The position numbers and the translations under genes were made by a program. From assembly GCA_007693965.1 (NCBI GenBank), contig RECQ01000032.1:1-64000 (forward strand): a DNA stretch of 64,000 bases, written 5' to 3'. Under the pieces are notes generated by a model. The model was not told where the DNA came from and did no database searches. It worked only from the letters and a program-made list of their open reading frames with translations. This document shows, piece by piece, positions 1 through 16,248 of the stretch (its first letter is position 1; each line of letters begins with the position of its first letter). The stretch is from Phycisphaeraceae bacterium (lineage in GTDB: Bacteria > Planctomycetota > Phycisphaerae > Phycisphaerales > UBA1924).

Positions 1-304
1 CGGACTCGGCGTCTCGAAGCAACACGCGGCCCATGCGCTGCGAATCGCCATCCAGTGACGGGTCGCGCTCGATCTGGAACAGATCGGCGATCGACTCGCG
101 CCCCTCCCGAGGCGCGGGGCTCGCCGCTGCGGCGTCCGGCGGTTGACTGCCGGAAGCATTCACGGCGCCATCGCCGCCGGATGACACGTGCGACAGGGAC
201 TGGCCAGTGATCAGACACAAGACGATGGCGCAGAGCAGCGCCAGGGATCCGAGGGTGATCCTCCCGGACCGAGCCGACTCAAAACGCAGATGCGCATGAT
301 CCAT
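1..304 (-). CDS. N-terminal fragment of a membrane-anchored or exported protein (runs off the window edge)
   Basis: An open frame of 101 codons reads leftward from an ATG whose last base is at 304 and has no stop before the window edge. A short charged N-terminus (MDHAHLRFESARSGR) is followed by one hydrophobic segment at about residues 17-35 (LGSLALLCAIVLCLITG), then a Ser/Gly/Ala/Pro-rich stretch and a more polar region beginning near GRESIADLF. This looks like an uncleaved signal anchor with an extracytoplasmic linker. A G-rich stretch lies just upstream of the ATG. The family cannot be recognised from the part visible. That it is coding is inferred from the open frame and the plausible anchor. 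Confidence 0.55.
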   Translation of the reverse strand, partial: MDHAHLRFESARSGRITLGSLALLCAIVLCLITGQSLSHVSSGGDGAVNASGSQPPDAAAASPAPREGRESIADLFQIERDPSLDGDSQRMGRVLLRDAES

Positions 305-517
305 TGTCGAGACCCCCACAATAGCGCGCCCACGTGCGCGCTCAATTCATATCACAATTACGCACATATTGAAAGAGAGTCAACAAGAAAGTTGGAATTT
401 TGCACGGGAATGCTGTCGGCGTTCGTTGAATGCCTGACACAGCGAGATGCCAGTTTGCATAGGTAAGTGATTAAGGTAGCGGCAGGTCTGATGACTGGAT
501 TCGGATTGAATAGCAGT

Positions 518-1261
518 TCAATCCGAACCAACAGCCAACTGCTCTAACAACTCTCGCGGCGCCCCGATGTCGCCCACGATCACCTCGCCGGTCCACGCGC
601 TCGCGCCCGGCTCGAAAAATCCGATCTTCATGCCCGCCAGCGTGACGGTCAGGTCGGCGCGCACCGCGCTGTCGTTTCCTGTTCCGAGCGGGCGTCCGGT
701 GTCGCAGTCCAGACCGCTGGGGATGTCCACCGCGACGATGTCCACGCCGCCCCGGCCGCGCTCGTTGATCCAGGAGACGATGGCCGGATACGGCTCGCGC
801 ATCGGGCGGTCGAGGCCGGTGCCGAAGATCGCGTCCACGATCATCGTCGGCTCACCGTGCGACTGCACAGCGGCGTCAAGGACTGAGGTCGGATCAGAAT
901 CGCCGGCGATGAAGAGCGGCAGGCCCATGCGCTCGACGATCCGCAGGTTGGTCGCGGCGTCGCCTTCGTACCGATCCGGCGACCTGGCGAGCACCGTCGC
1001 GGTCCGGACGTGTTCGTTGTCCAGTCGGCGGGCCAGCGCCAGGCCGTCGCCGCCGTTGTTGCCCGGGCCGGTGACGATCAGCGCCAGTGGATCGGCGCCG
1101 TCCAGTCTCGGCAGGCATGCATCGCGCAGCGCCGTCGCGGCGTTCTCCATCAGTGCGACGCCGGGAATGCCGTATTTCTGAATCGCAGCCTCGTCGACTG
1201 CGCGGATCCCCGCACGGCGGAAGACCAGTTGGCGTCGATCTGGACGCGCGGGTGGTTTCAT
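518..1261 (-). CDS. nnrE: NAD(P)H-hydrate epimerase, stand-alone YjeF_N domain
   Basis: 247 aa. The enzyme converts R-NAD(P)HX to the S form so that a separate dehydratase can repair hydrated nicotinamide cofactors; it acts in the cytoplasm. The sequence shows the YjeF N-terminal signature: an N-terminal helix with AVDEAAIQKYGIPGVALMEN, the nucleotide-binding GPGNNGGDGLALAR, DAIFGTGLDR and VDIPSGLDCDTG. The ADP-dependent dehydratase half found fused in many bacteria is absent, so this is the epimerase alone. It lies 33 bp downstream of the amidohydrolase-fold gene on the same strand, so the two are probably cotranscribed. The assignment is firm at family level. Confidence 0.9.
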   Translation of the reverse strand: MKPPARPDRRQLVFRRAGIRAVDEAAIQKYGIPGVALMENAATALRDACLPRLDGADPLALIVTGPGNNGGDGLALARRLDNEHVRTATVLARSPDRYEGDAATNLRIVERMGLPLFIAGDSDPTSVLDAAVQSHGEPTMIVDAIFGTGLDRPMREPYPAIVSWINERGRGGVDIVAVDIPSGLDCDTGRPLGTGNDSAVRADLTVTLAGMKIGFFEPGASAWTGEVIVGDIGAPRELLEQLAVGSD

Positions 1262-1294
1262 GAGGATGCCGAAGGTCGAGCAAGTGAATCGTTG

Positions 1295-2218
1295 TCAGAC
1301 TCTGCCGTTCTCCGCGGCGACACGCTCGGCAGCGCCGGCGCCGACCGCAACGCCATTGACCTCGCTGGGCGCACGCTTGGGGGCGTCGTCCGAGGTCGAA
1401 TTGTGCGCCGCCTGGAGAAGATGGTCCAGCCCGAGGCATGCGAGCGCATCGCGCTCGATGATCTGACGGAGAAACTCGCGCGGGATCATGGGCATCGCAG
1501 AGCCGGCGCGCTGGCTGTTGATGGTGTAGATCCGCTCGATGGCCCGATTGGGGCACTCGGCGGGGTAGTTGGAGCCGAAGAGCAGTTTCTGGATGACGCC
1601 GCGCTCGTTGGCTGTGATCAGTGTGTTGTAGAGCGCCCACGGACGACTCACCACGCCGCTGATTTCGACGTAGACGCGCGGGTGCTTGGCCGCGAGCGTG
1701 AAGGCTTCATCCAGCCAGCCGGCGCCGATGTCGCCGAGCAGCATGGTGAGTCCGTCGATCGATCCGGCGGCGTCGTCGAGTGTCTCGGGGCGGGCGAACT
1801 CAAGCCTGCTGCCGGAATGGTTCAGGCAGGGGTTCGCGATCAGGACGGGCATGCCGTGTTCAGCGCATCGCGCGAGTGCGTCCAGGCAGCGATCGTGCGT
1901 GGCGCGACAGCCCTGATCCGCAGGGGAGATGGACACGCCGGCGAGGCCGAGTTCATGCGCGCGGTCGATGTCTTCAAGCGCTCCATCAGTGAGCGGGTCG
2001 ATCCCTGCGAACCCGAGGCGCCGGGTCGGGCACTCGTGGACCAGCGCTGCAATCGTCTCGATGGGATCGTGGAGGCCAAGTCGATCGGACCTGAAGCCCG
2101 CGATGATCGACGCGTCGACACAGGCCATCGCGGCGCGATGGGCTGCGGAGGCCGATTCAAGGCTCGGGTCCTGTGGATCGCTGAAGGCGCCGATCCGTGT
2201 TCTGACGTCGATGATCAT
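1295..2218 (-). CDS. Amidohydrolase-2 fold protein with lost metal ligands (probable pseudoenzyme)
   Basis: 307 aa from ATG at 2218, which has GGAG about 8 nt upstream; longer in-frame extensions have low-complexity Arg-rich translations and are not believed. The pattern follows the Amidohydrolase_2 TIM barrel: IIDVxTxI at the N-terminus, GLAGVSI, HGMPVLI, KHPRVYVEISG and LFGSNYP. Active members have DxHxH at the start; here it is D4-V-R6-T-R8. The later His after PVLI is Ala-Asn (128-129), the His before the conserved Gly near 162 is not present, and the metal/catalytic Asp of FGSDYP is Asn217. It therefore probably does not hydrolyse anything and may be a ligand-binding or structural homologue. 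It is transcribed divergently from the secreted protein gene at 2440 and precedes nnrE. Confidence 0.75.
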   Translation of the reverse strand: MIIDVRTRIGAFSDPQDPSLESASAAHRAAMACVDASIIAGFRSDRLGLHDPIETIAALVHECPTRRLGFAGIDPLTDGALEDIDRAHELGLAGVSISPADQGCRATHDRCLDALARCAEHGMPVLIANPCLNHSGSRLEFARPETLDDAAGSIDGLTMLLGDIGAGWLDEAFTLAAKHPRVYVEISGVVSRPWALYNTLITANERGVIQKLLFGSNYPAECPNRAIERIYTINSQRAGSAMPMIPREFLRQIIERDALACLGLDHLLQAAHNSTSDDAPKRAPSEVNGVAVGAGAAERVAAENGRV

Positions 2219-2439
2219 CGAGGATCTCCGGAATTCCTGCTCAAAGCATATCGTCGAGACCGTGATCGAGCCGCGAAAAATGCCCTCACGGGCCTGCGCT
2301 CGCATTCGGGACCTCCTGTGGGCCGATTCAACGGATCCCGAACGGTTCTGGACCGTAGGATAGGGAGTCGACGGATTCTCCGGCCGCCCGCCTCGCTCCA
2401 CGAGCATCCGGCGCCGCCGGTCGCCAAGAGGAGGCGGAT

Positions 2440-3513
2440 ATGGCTCGACGTACACGCTCAATAATGTGGACAGCCCCCGCGATCGTTCTTTCCTTTGGCG
2501 TCCTGACGGCTTCGACCGCCGCAGGCGCCTCCGACGCCTCTTCATCCGACGCATCCAACCGCGGCGATGTGGCCGGTGGTGGAGAGCGGGTGGTGACGCC
2601 GACCAGTTCACGTCTTCGCAATGGATCTGACTCCGGATCGCGTCTGCGTCCCGGCTTCGGAACCGGATCTCGCCTCGGCAGCGGCTTCGGAACCGGCTCG
2701 CGCCTCGGCGCCCGGCCATCCACTGCTCAGCCCGTCATCCCCGGCCCCGGTGATCTGCACGAGCCCCACGCCGATCCACCCTTCACCCACCCGGACGTGC
2801 GGCGTCATCCGAAGGCATTCCCCACGTGCCGCCGCACACCCGCGCCCTACTGGCCCAACAGTAATGTCTATTTCGGAACCGGCCGCTACGGGCTGGGCAT
2901 AGCGGACTGGCGGTTGCACGGCTTCCCGACCGCGGCCATTTTCGGCCCGCTCGACCAGCTCGATCCCCGCCTCGGGTTGGGTGTGGATTCGCCGGAGGGC
3001 GTCGGATCGCTCGACTATCCCGACGATCCGCCCCGCACCGCCGAGCCGGCGCCCGAGCCGGTCCCGCCTTCGGTGCTCATGGCTCGCGAGGGCGTCGAAG
3101 CGCTGCGGACCCGTCAATACGACGATGCCGTGGGCGTATACGCCCGCCTGTCGACGCTGGAGACGGATGAGCCGGAGCATCGGCGTCGGCTGGCGCTCTC
3201 GCTGCTGGGATTGGGTTTGGTTGAAGACGCCGCCGCGGCCATGGCGCGGGCCTATCTGGAGGCGCCCGAACTGGCCTGGCGCCCCCTCGACGCCCCCGGT
3301 CTGCTCGGCGGCGCTGCGGAGACGCGCCGCCTGCTCAACCGCGCGGTCACCTTCGCCAACCGATCCGACGACGTGGGGGCGAACCTGCTTGCGTCCATCC
3401 TGATGCAGAGCGAGGGGCGTGAGGCGCCGGCCCTGCGGATGCTGGACCGGGCGGAGACCGCCGGCCTGGATGAGCACGTGGTCGCGGCGATGCGTCTTTC
3501 GCTGGGCGGCTGA
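2440..3513 (+). CDS. Secreted repeat-containing protein with C-terminal TPR-like helices
   Basis: 357 aa. ATG 2440 follows a strong AGGAGG site (within 2426-2434). The N-terminus is a signal peptide ([20 protein letters not shown]...ASTAAGA). Residues about 60-92 contain a tandem 10-residue repeat ([28 protein letters not shown]) also visible in the DNA. A Pro/His-rich middle is followed by [12 protein letters not shown] and, from about residue 210, helical repeats such as [20 protein letters not shown] and [20 protein letters not shown] that look like TPR helices. It is probably periplasmic or outer-membrane associated. No enzymatic motif is visible. It sits about 210 bp upstream of rplK and is likely a separate transcript. 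The function is unknown. Confidence 0.7.
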   Translation: MARRTRSIMWTAPAIVLSFGVLTASTAAGASDASSSDASNRGDVAGGGERVVTPTSSRLRNGSDSGSRLRPGFGTGSRLGSGFGTGSRLGARPSTAQPVIPGPGDLHEPHADPPFTHPDVRRHPKAFPTCRRTPAPYWPNSNVYFGTGRYGLGIADWRLHGFPTAAIFGPLDQLDPRLGLGVDSPEGVGSLDYPDDPPRTAEPAPEPVPPSVLMAREGVEALRTRQYDDAVGVYARLSTLETDEPEHRRRLALSLLGLGLVEDAAAAMARAYLEAPELAWRPLDAPGLLGGAAETRRLLNRAVTFANRSDDVGANLLASILMQSEGREAPALRMLDRAETAGLDEHVVAAMRLSLGG

Positions 3514-3545
3514 CGGGGAGCGGACGCCGTTCCAATGGCCCCCGC

Positions 3546-3574
3546 TTGCATGCGGCCACGCCGGGGCTTACAGT
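3546..3574 (+). promoter_or_regulatory. Candidate sigma-70 promoter for the rplK operon
   Basis: TTGCAT (3546-3551) is separated by 17 bp from TACAGT (3569-3574). Transcription would start near 3581 and give a leader of about 140 nt before rplK. In other bacteria L1 represses this operon by binding the leader. I did not identify a convincing L1 site here. Confidence 0.35.
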
Positions 3575-3721
3575 ATTCGGCTCGCCCGGAAGGACCGGGC
3601 AGGCATATTCAAGAACCGATCGAACCACCGCGACAAGCGGGCTCACTCCCGACCCCCGGGGCCTGGGAGGCGACGTGGCGGCCACCACGCGAGCGACGCG
3701 CCGGTGGGAGGTGGAGACACA

Positions 3722-4153
3722 ATGGCCAAGAAAGAAATCACTGCGAAGTTCAAGATCACCGCGCCCGGCGGTCAGGCCACGCCTGCGCCGCCGCTCGGTC
3801 CGGCGCTGGGCGGCAACGGGGTCAATCCCGGCCAGTTCATCCAGCAGTTCAACGCCGCCACCGCCAAGCTGAACGGCAAGGTCGTCGGCTGCGTGATCAC
3901 GGTCTATAAGGATCGCTCCTTCGAGTTCGAGATCAAGAGTTCGCCCGCCGCGGCGTTGATCAAGTCCGCCGCCGGTGTGCCCAAGGGCTCGGGCGTTCCC
4001 AACAAGGAAAAGGTGGGCTCGATCACGAAGGCGCAGGTCCGCGAGATGGCCGAGGAGAAGCTGGAGGATCTGAACGCAGCTTCAGTCGAGTCGGCGATGC
4101 GGATGATCGAAGGCACAGCCCGCTCCATGGGCGTCACCGTGGTGGAGGGCTGA
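3722..4153 (+). CDS. rplK: Large ribosomal subunit protein L11 (uL11)
   Basis: 143 aa, the usual length. L11 binds the GTPase-associated region of 23S rRNA with L10/L12. Conserved blocks are visible: [22 protein letters not shown] near the N-terminus and [15 protein letters not shown] at the C-terminus. ATG 3722 is preceded by GGAG with about 5 nt spacing; the longer in-frame extension is noncoding leader. It is the first gene of a rplK-rplA-rplJ-rplL-rpoB-rpoC run and is 3 bp from rplA. In most bacteria secE and nusG precede it; here they do not. Confidence 0.98.
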   Translation: MAKKEITAKFKITAPGGQATPAPPLGPALGGNGVNPGQFIQQFNAATAKLNGKVVGCVITVYKDRSFEFEIKSSPAAALIKSAAGVPKGSGVPNKEKVGSITKAQVREMAEEKLEDLNAASVESAMRMIEGTARSMGVTVVEG

Positions 4154-4156
4154 TCC

Positions 4157-4879
4157 ATGGCGAAGGCAACCGGTGAAAAGAAACCCCGCGGCGTCAGCAA
4201 GCGCGCCTTTGAGAACGAGAAGCTCCGTCCCACGACCCAGCTTGAACCTGTTGAGGCGGTCGCGGCGCTGAAGAAGTTCAAGGCGCCCAAGTTCGATCAG
4301 ACCGTCGAGGTCTGCCTCTCGCTCGGCATCGATCCCAAGCAGGCAGACCAGGCCATCCGCGGCTCAGTCGCGCTGCCCAAGGGCATCGGCGCCACGAAGC
4401 GCGTCGTCGCGTTCTGCGGCCCGGACGCCGCGAAGGAGGCCCTGGAGGCGGGCGCCATCAAGGCCGGCGCCGATGAGCTTGTCGCCGAGATCGAAAAGGG
4501 CTGGATGGACTTCGATGTCGCCGTCGCCAGCCCCGACATGATGCGCGTGGTGAGCAAGCTCGGACGCGTCCTCGGCCCCAAGGGCCTGATGCCGTCGCCC
4601 AAGGCCGGCACGGTCACGCCCAATGTGGCCCAGGCCGTGAAGGAGTATTCCGCGGGCAAGGTCGAGTACCGCAACGACAAGGGCGGCAACGTGCACGCCG
4701 CCATCGGCAAGATGAGCTTCCCTGAGAGTGACCTCGTCGAGAACCTGAAGCACTTCATTTCGACGATCGAGAAGGCCCGCCCCGGCTCGACCAAGGGAAC
4801 GTACATCCGGAAGATCACCATCAGCGGAAGCATGAGCCCCGGTGTCCAGATCAAGCATGAGGCTGCTGTCGTCGCCTGA
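4157..4879 (+). CDS. rplA: Large ribosomal subunit protein L1 (uL1)
   Basis: 240 aa. L1 forms the mobile stalk that guides deacylated tRNA out of the E site, and in many bacteria it represses its own operon. It is recognised by VEVCLSLGIDPKQADQAIRG, VLGPKGLMPSPKAGTVT and the C-terminal VENLKHFISTIEKARP and GTYIRKITISGSMSPG. The N-terminus carries about 15 extra basic residues (MAKATGEKKPRGVSKRAFE) before the usual core. It starts 3 bp after rplK and ends 33 bp before rplJ. Confidence 0.98.
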   Translation: MAKATGEKKPRGVSKRAFENEKLRPTTQLEPVEAVAALKKFKAPKFDQTVEVCLSLGIDPKQADQAIRGSVALPKGIGATKRVVAFCGPDAAKEALEAGAIKAGADELVAEIEKGWMDFDVAVASPDMMRVVSKLGRVLGPKGLMPSPKAGTVTPNVAQAVKEYSAGKVEYRNDKGGNVHAAIGKMSFPESDLVENLKHFISTIEKARPGSTKGTYIRKITISGSMSPGVQIKHEAAVVA

Positions 4880-4912
4880 GGCGATCGGGCAGATTGAATA
4901 GAGAGGATTGCG

Positions 4913-5458
4913 ATGAGCAAGGCAGTCAAAGAACTGATGATCCGGGACTACCGCTCCCTCTTCGACGAGGTGGGCGATGCGCTGGTGGTCTCGATCCGCG
5001 GCGTGCCCGCCAACGACAACAACCGCATGCGCATCGGCCTGGCCAAGAAGGACATCCGCATCACCGTCGTGCGCAACAACCTGATGCGCAAGGTGGTGGA
5101 GGGCGGCTCGATGGAGGGCCTGTCCAACTTCTTCGAGGGCCCGAGCGCCATCGCCTACGGCGCTGAGTCGGTCGTCGATGTGGCCCGCGAACTGGTGGAT
5201 TGGGCCAAGGAAGTCCAGAATCTTGAGCTCAAGGGCGCGGTGCTGGACGGCGTCATCTTCGAAGGCAAGTCCGGCGTCGAGGCCCTCAGCAAGTATCCCA
5301 CCCGCGAGGAGGCGATCGCCAAGGTCGTCACGCTGGTGCTCAGCCCCGGCGGCAAGCTCGTCTCCCAGGCCCTCGCGCCGGGCGCGAACCTCGCCGGCAT
5401 CATCAAGACCATCCAGGAGAAGCTGGAGAAAGGCGAGACGATCAGCGCCGTCGGCTGA
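4913..5458 (+). CDS. rplJ: Large ribosomal subunit protein L10 (uL10)
   Basis: 181 aa. L10 is the base of the L12 stalk. Typical features are the N-terminal SKAVKELMIRDYRSLF, the rRNA-binding segment with VVRNNLMRKVVEGG, and FFEGPSAIAYG; the C-terminal helix (SQALAPGANLAGIIKTIQEK) is the L12-dimer docking site. ATG 4913 has GAGAGGA upstream with good spacing. A 144-bp gap separates it from rplL, longer than the other gaps in this operon, and leaves room for a leader or promoter there. Confidence 0.97.
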   Translation: MSKAVKELMIRDYRSLFDEVGDALVVSIRGVPANDNNRMRIGLAKKDIRITVVRNNLMRKVVEGGSMEGLSNFFEGPSAIAYGAESVVDVARELVDWAKEVQNLELKGAVLDGVIFEGKSGVEALSKYPTREEAIAKVVTLVLSPGGKLVSQALAPGANLAGIIKTIQEKLEKGETISAVG

Positions 5459-5602
5459 TCGCTTCGCAGCGAATCACGAGACTTCCGGATCTGGACTGGC
5501 CCGCAAGGGTTAAAGGCTGAGCGTTTCAGCCCCTCTCCAGTCCGCCTGTCGGGCGGGCAGCGCCGAGCGCGAACGCCTTTGAGATACATGGAGTGAACTG
5601 CA

Positions 5603-6007
5603 ATGTCCGAGACAGAAGCCAAAACGTTTGATTCCAAGATCACCGACCTCGGCGACAAGCTCGCCGGCCTCACCCTCAAGGAGGCGGTCGATCTTGGTGA
5701 CTACATGAAAGAGAAGTACGGCATCGAGCCCGCGGCGGGCGGCGCTGTGATGATGGCCGCCGGAGCCGGCGGCGGCGAGGCGGTGGCCGAGGAGAAGTCG
5801 TCCTTCGACGTCATTCTCGCCGGCGCCGGCGACAAGAAGATCCAGGTCATCAAGGTGGTCCGCGAGATCACCGGCCTCGGCCTCAAGGAGGCCAAGGACC
5901 TGGTCGACGGCGCCCCCAAGCCCGTGAAGGAAGGCCTCAGCAAGGAAGAGGCCGACGAGCTCAAGGCGAAGCTGGAAGAGTCCGGCGCCAAGGTCGAAAT
6001 CAAGTAA
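5603..6007 (+). CDS. rplL: Large ribosomal subunit protein L7/L12 (bL12)
   Basis: 134 aa. L12 dimers on L10 recruit translational GTPases. There is an N-terminal dimerisation helix region (about residues 1-40), a flexible Ala/Gly-rich hinge ([16 protein letters not shown]) and a C-terminal globular domain with [20 protein letters not shown] and [26 protein letters not shown] lies 9 nt before ATG 5603. It is followed by a strong hairpin (6062-6103) and then a promoter-like element ahead of rpoB. Confidence 0.98.
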   Translation: MSETEAKTFDSKITDLGDKLAGLTLKEAVDLGDYMKEKYGIEPAAGGAVMMAAGAGGGEAVAEEKSSFDVILAGAGDKKIQVIKVVREITGLGLKEAKDLVDGAPKPVKEGLSKEEADELKAKLEESGAKVEIK

Positions 6008-6061
6008 TCCCCACAGGTCTGATCCGTCCCGCAGGGGGCGGACGGCCGGTTCGGTCCGCGC

Positions 6062-6110
6062 AGAAGCGGGCCGCGTTTGAGCATTCAGATGCGGCCCGCT
6101 TCTCTTTCTC
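6062..6110 (+). terminator. Hairpin terminator/attenuator between rplL and rpoB
   Basis: A perfect 13-bp stem, AGAAGCGGGCCGC (6062-6074) with GCGGCCCGCTTCT (6091-6103), encloses a 16-nt loop and is followed by the pyrimidine run CTTTCTC. The position matches the partial attenuator known between rplL and rpoB in Escherichia coli, which makes less RNA polymerase than L12. The tail is short on uridines, so read-through is likely. Confidence 0.7.
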
Positions 6111-6190
6111 TGCGGGCGTTCCGGTGGGGCGAGATTTGTTTGTAATTTGTCAGGCGTTCCCGATCGCCGGGCTTTCCCATGGTATGCCAC

Positions 6191-6219
6191 TTGCTAGCAT
6201 GGCCGCTTCTGTATAGGAT
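6191..6219 (+). promoter_or_regulatory. Candidate sigma-70 promoter for rpoBC
   Basis: TTGCTA (6191-6196), 17 bp, then TAGGAT (6214-6219). It lies downstream of the rplL hairpin and about 100 bp before the rpoB start, so rpoB-rpoC could be transcribed independently of the ribosomal protein genes. Confidence 0.45.
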
Positions 6220-6323
6220 GCTGGGCTCGGCGCGATACGGGTGTGAATTTCCGAAACTGCTCCATTCTGCTTTCGGCTCCGGCCCAGGGGCCGCGGTTGT
6301 AGGCAACCATCGCGAGGACTTCG

Positions 6324-10136
<3,813 letters not shown>

Positions 10137-10197
10137 ATTCCTCCGGCTCGGGCGCCGCCACGGCCCCCGCGCACGAGAGAGACAGGACAGTTCGGTT

Positions 10198-10734
10198 ATG
10201 AAGAGATTCTGCTCAATCACGATGATCGCGCTGCTCGCGGCGGGAATCACTTCCTGCGGCGGAGGCGCCGACGATGAAAACGATGTCGAAGTCGCAGAGC
10301 GCCCGACCGGGCGCGATGTCCTCAGCAACGCGACGGCGCCGCGACCCCAGGACGATCGCGCCGCCCGCGCCGATGTGGAGGTGTCCACCGACACCGCCGA
10401 CGACGCGATCGCATCGTTCATGAACCTGCTGATCGCCGGCGAACTCGACGCCGCGGTTGAGCTGTGCGTCCCCGATTCTTCGGGGCGGGCCGAGCTGGCC
10501 CGGACTGCGGCGGGGCTCGACCGCGCTGTTGAAGAAGGCGGCATGGACCGTTCAACCATCGTCACGATGTTGACGGGAGACCTGAAGACGATCACCTGGG
10601 AGAAGACTTCCGAGGAGGACGGCCGAGCCGTCTTCCGGCTCTCCAGCCCCACGCATGAGAACAGGGGGGACATCGAGGTTGTGCGCACGAACGGCGACTG
10701 GCTTGTTGTTCCGCCGCCCGGCGGCGTCCCCTGA
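10198..10734 (+). CDS. Small lipoprotein encoded between rpoB and rpoC
   Basis: 178 aa. The N-terminus is a lipoprotein signal: MKRF, a hydrophobic stretch, then lipobox ITSC with Cys at residue 19, so it is probably anchored in a membrane. An acidic, low-complexity linker (about residues 23-60) leads to a compact domain starting at DTADDAIASFMNLLIAGELD and ending with NGDWLVVPPP, which resembles small NTF2-like/DUF4878-type lipoprotein domains (inference from pattern only). AGGACAG lies upstream of ATG 10198. It is 61 bp after rpoB and 118 bp before rpoC on the same strand, so it must be cotranscribed unless rpoC has its own promoter. The function is unknown. Confidence 0.8.
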   Translation: MKRFCSITMIALLAAGITSCGGGADDENDVEVAERPTGRDVLSNATAPRPQDDRAARADVEVSTDTADDAIASFMNLLIAGELDAAVELCVPDSSGRAELARTAAGLDRAVEEGGMDRSTIVTMLTGDLKTITWEKTSEEDGRAVFRLSSPTHENRGDIEVVRTNGDWLVVPPPGGVP

Positions 10735-10852
10735 GCGTTCGCCCGCCACGCCCTGGCGACGCACGACGACTGGCCCACGTGCAACGGGCCGCGCAGCGAT
10801 TGAAGATTGACAGCACCCCCGCCTCTCCCTTGAGCAATGGAGCACTCCGGAC

Positions 10853-15244
<4,392 letters not shown>

Positions 15245-15279
15245 CCGTCGTCGCCCATCCGGGCGGCTCGCTCACGCCA

Positions 15280-16248
15280 TCATGAATCTTCAGACCCCGC
15301 GCTCTTGGGCGCGGGGTCTTTTTCATGCGCGGCGGGCGCCGGCGTCGCGGCGATGGGGCGGCGCTTCGGCACGGGAAAATCCTTCCCATCGCACAGCCAG
15401 AGCCGCGACAGCGGGGCGCGCAGGCGGGGCGGGAGCAGGATCTTCACCAGCGATCTTGCGATCGGACGCCCGAACCACATCCCGAGCAGCAGGGCGCCGG
15501 CGCCGACGAGCAGCGTGTGGATCATCACCCGGTCGGCCACGTGCGCCTTGGCCAGCGTGTAGCTGGAGATGTTCACCATCGCCGTTGGCCCCAGCGACAA
15601 GAAATGCATGGTGAGGAACACTCCCGCCAGACCAGCGATGAATACGCCGAACAGCGGCAACAGCCGCCGCCGCGCGTGCAGCAGCAGCGTCGACCAGACA
15701 ACCCCCGCACCGAACAGAATCGCAGCCTGAAGCAGCCAGAACGGCAGCAGGTGGGTCAGCGCGAGACTTTGGTATCCGCCAATATTGTCAAGCGCCTCCT
15801 CGACATCCGCATCCGCAAGCCACTCCGCGAGGAGTGTTCTCTGGCGCTGCCAGTCCATGGAATCGACATCATCGAACGATTGTCGCCACGTCTCGAAGGA
15901 CAGGTCCATATCCCGACTCACCAGCCGGCTCGCTTGCTCCAGCCCGCCCATGTTGAATCCAAACAGCATCATGGCGGTCGCGCCAAGTCCGCCCAGCAGC
16001 AGGATCAGCCAGATCGACATGACAACCCCTGTGGCGAAGCCGATCCACCGCGTGGATCGCGGCGATTCGTGCATCGCGGCGACAGCGCCGCACTCGGGGC
16101 ATCGCGCGATGTGCATCCTGTAGTGCCGCTCGCGAAATATCTTCTGGCCGTAGAGGTTGAAGCCGCACGCATCGCACACGCGATCACCGACCACCACGTC
16201 CACAACCGGCTCGGCCTCGACAGGGCGTCCCGCCTTCTCATCGCTCAT
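15280..16248 (-). CDS. Zinc-ribbon membrane protein
   Basis: 322 aa from ATG 16248. This start overlaps the stop of the preceding gene as ATGA and has AGGAG 9 nt upstream, so translation is probably coupled; an ATG 9 bp further upstream sits directly on the AGGAG. A zinc ribbon lies near the N-terminus (CDACGFNLYG, then CPECG, about residues 25-55), followed by four likely transmembrane segments (ATGVVMSIWLILLLGGLGA; LPFWLLQAAILFGAGVVW; LPLFGVFIAGLAGVFL; IHTLLVGAGALLLGMWFG). A loop of about 75 charged residues separates the first two. The C-terminal residues EKDPAPKSAGSEDS are encoded by the rpoC terminator. The function is not recognised. Confidence 0.75.
   Translation of the reverse strand: MSDEKAGRPVEAEPVVDVVVGDRVCDACGFNLYGQKIFRERHYRMHIARCPECGAVAAMHESPRSTRWIGFATGVVMSIWLILLLGGLGATAMMLFGFNMGGLEQASRLVSRDMDLSFETWRQSFDDVDSMDWQRQRTLLAEWLADADVEEALDNIGGYQSLALTHLLPFWLLQAAILFGAGVVWSTLLLHARRRLLPLFGVFIAGLAGVFLTMHFLSLGPTAMVNISSYTLAKAHVADRVMIHTLLVGAGALLLGMWFGRPIARSLVKILLPPRLRAPLSRLWLCDGKDFPVPKRRPIAATPAPAAHEKDPAPKSAGSEDS
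15292..15323 (+). terminator. Intrinsic terminator of the rpoBC operon
   Basis: A perfect 10-bp stem, AGACCCCGCG (15292-15301) with CGCGGGGTCT (15310-15319), has an 8-nt loop and runs into TTTTT. It lies 47 bp after the rpoC stop. It falls inside the last codons of the convergent gene that ends at 15280, so one DNA element serves as terminator and coding sequence. Confidence 0.9.

Noticed and set aside
1010-2464. 484-codon plus-strand open frame opposite nnrE and the amidohydrolase gene
   Set aside because: No motif; both minus-strand genes show conserved blocks and good starts.
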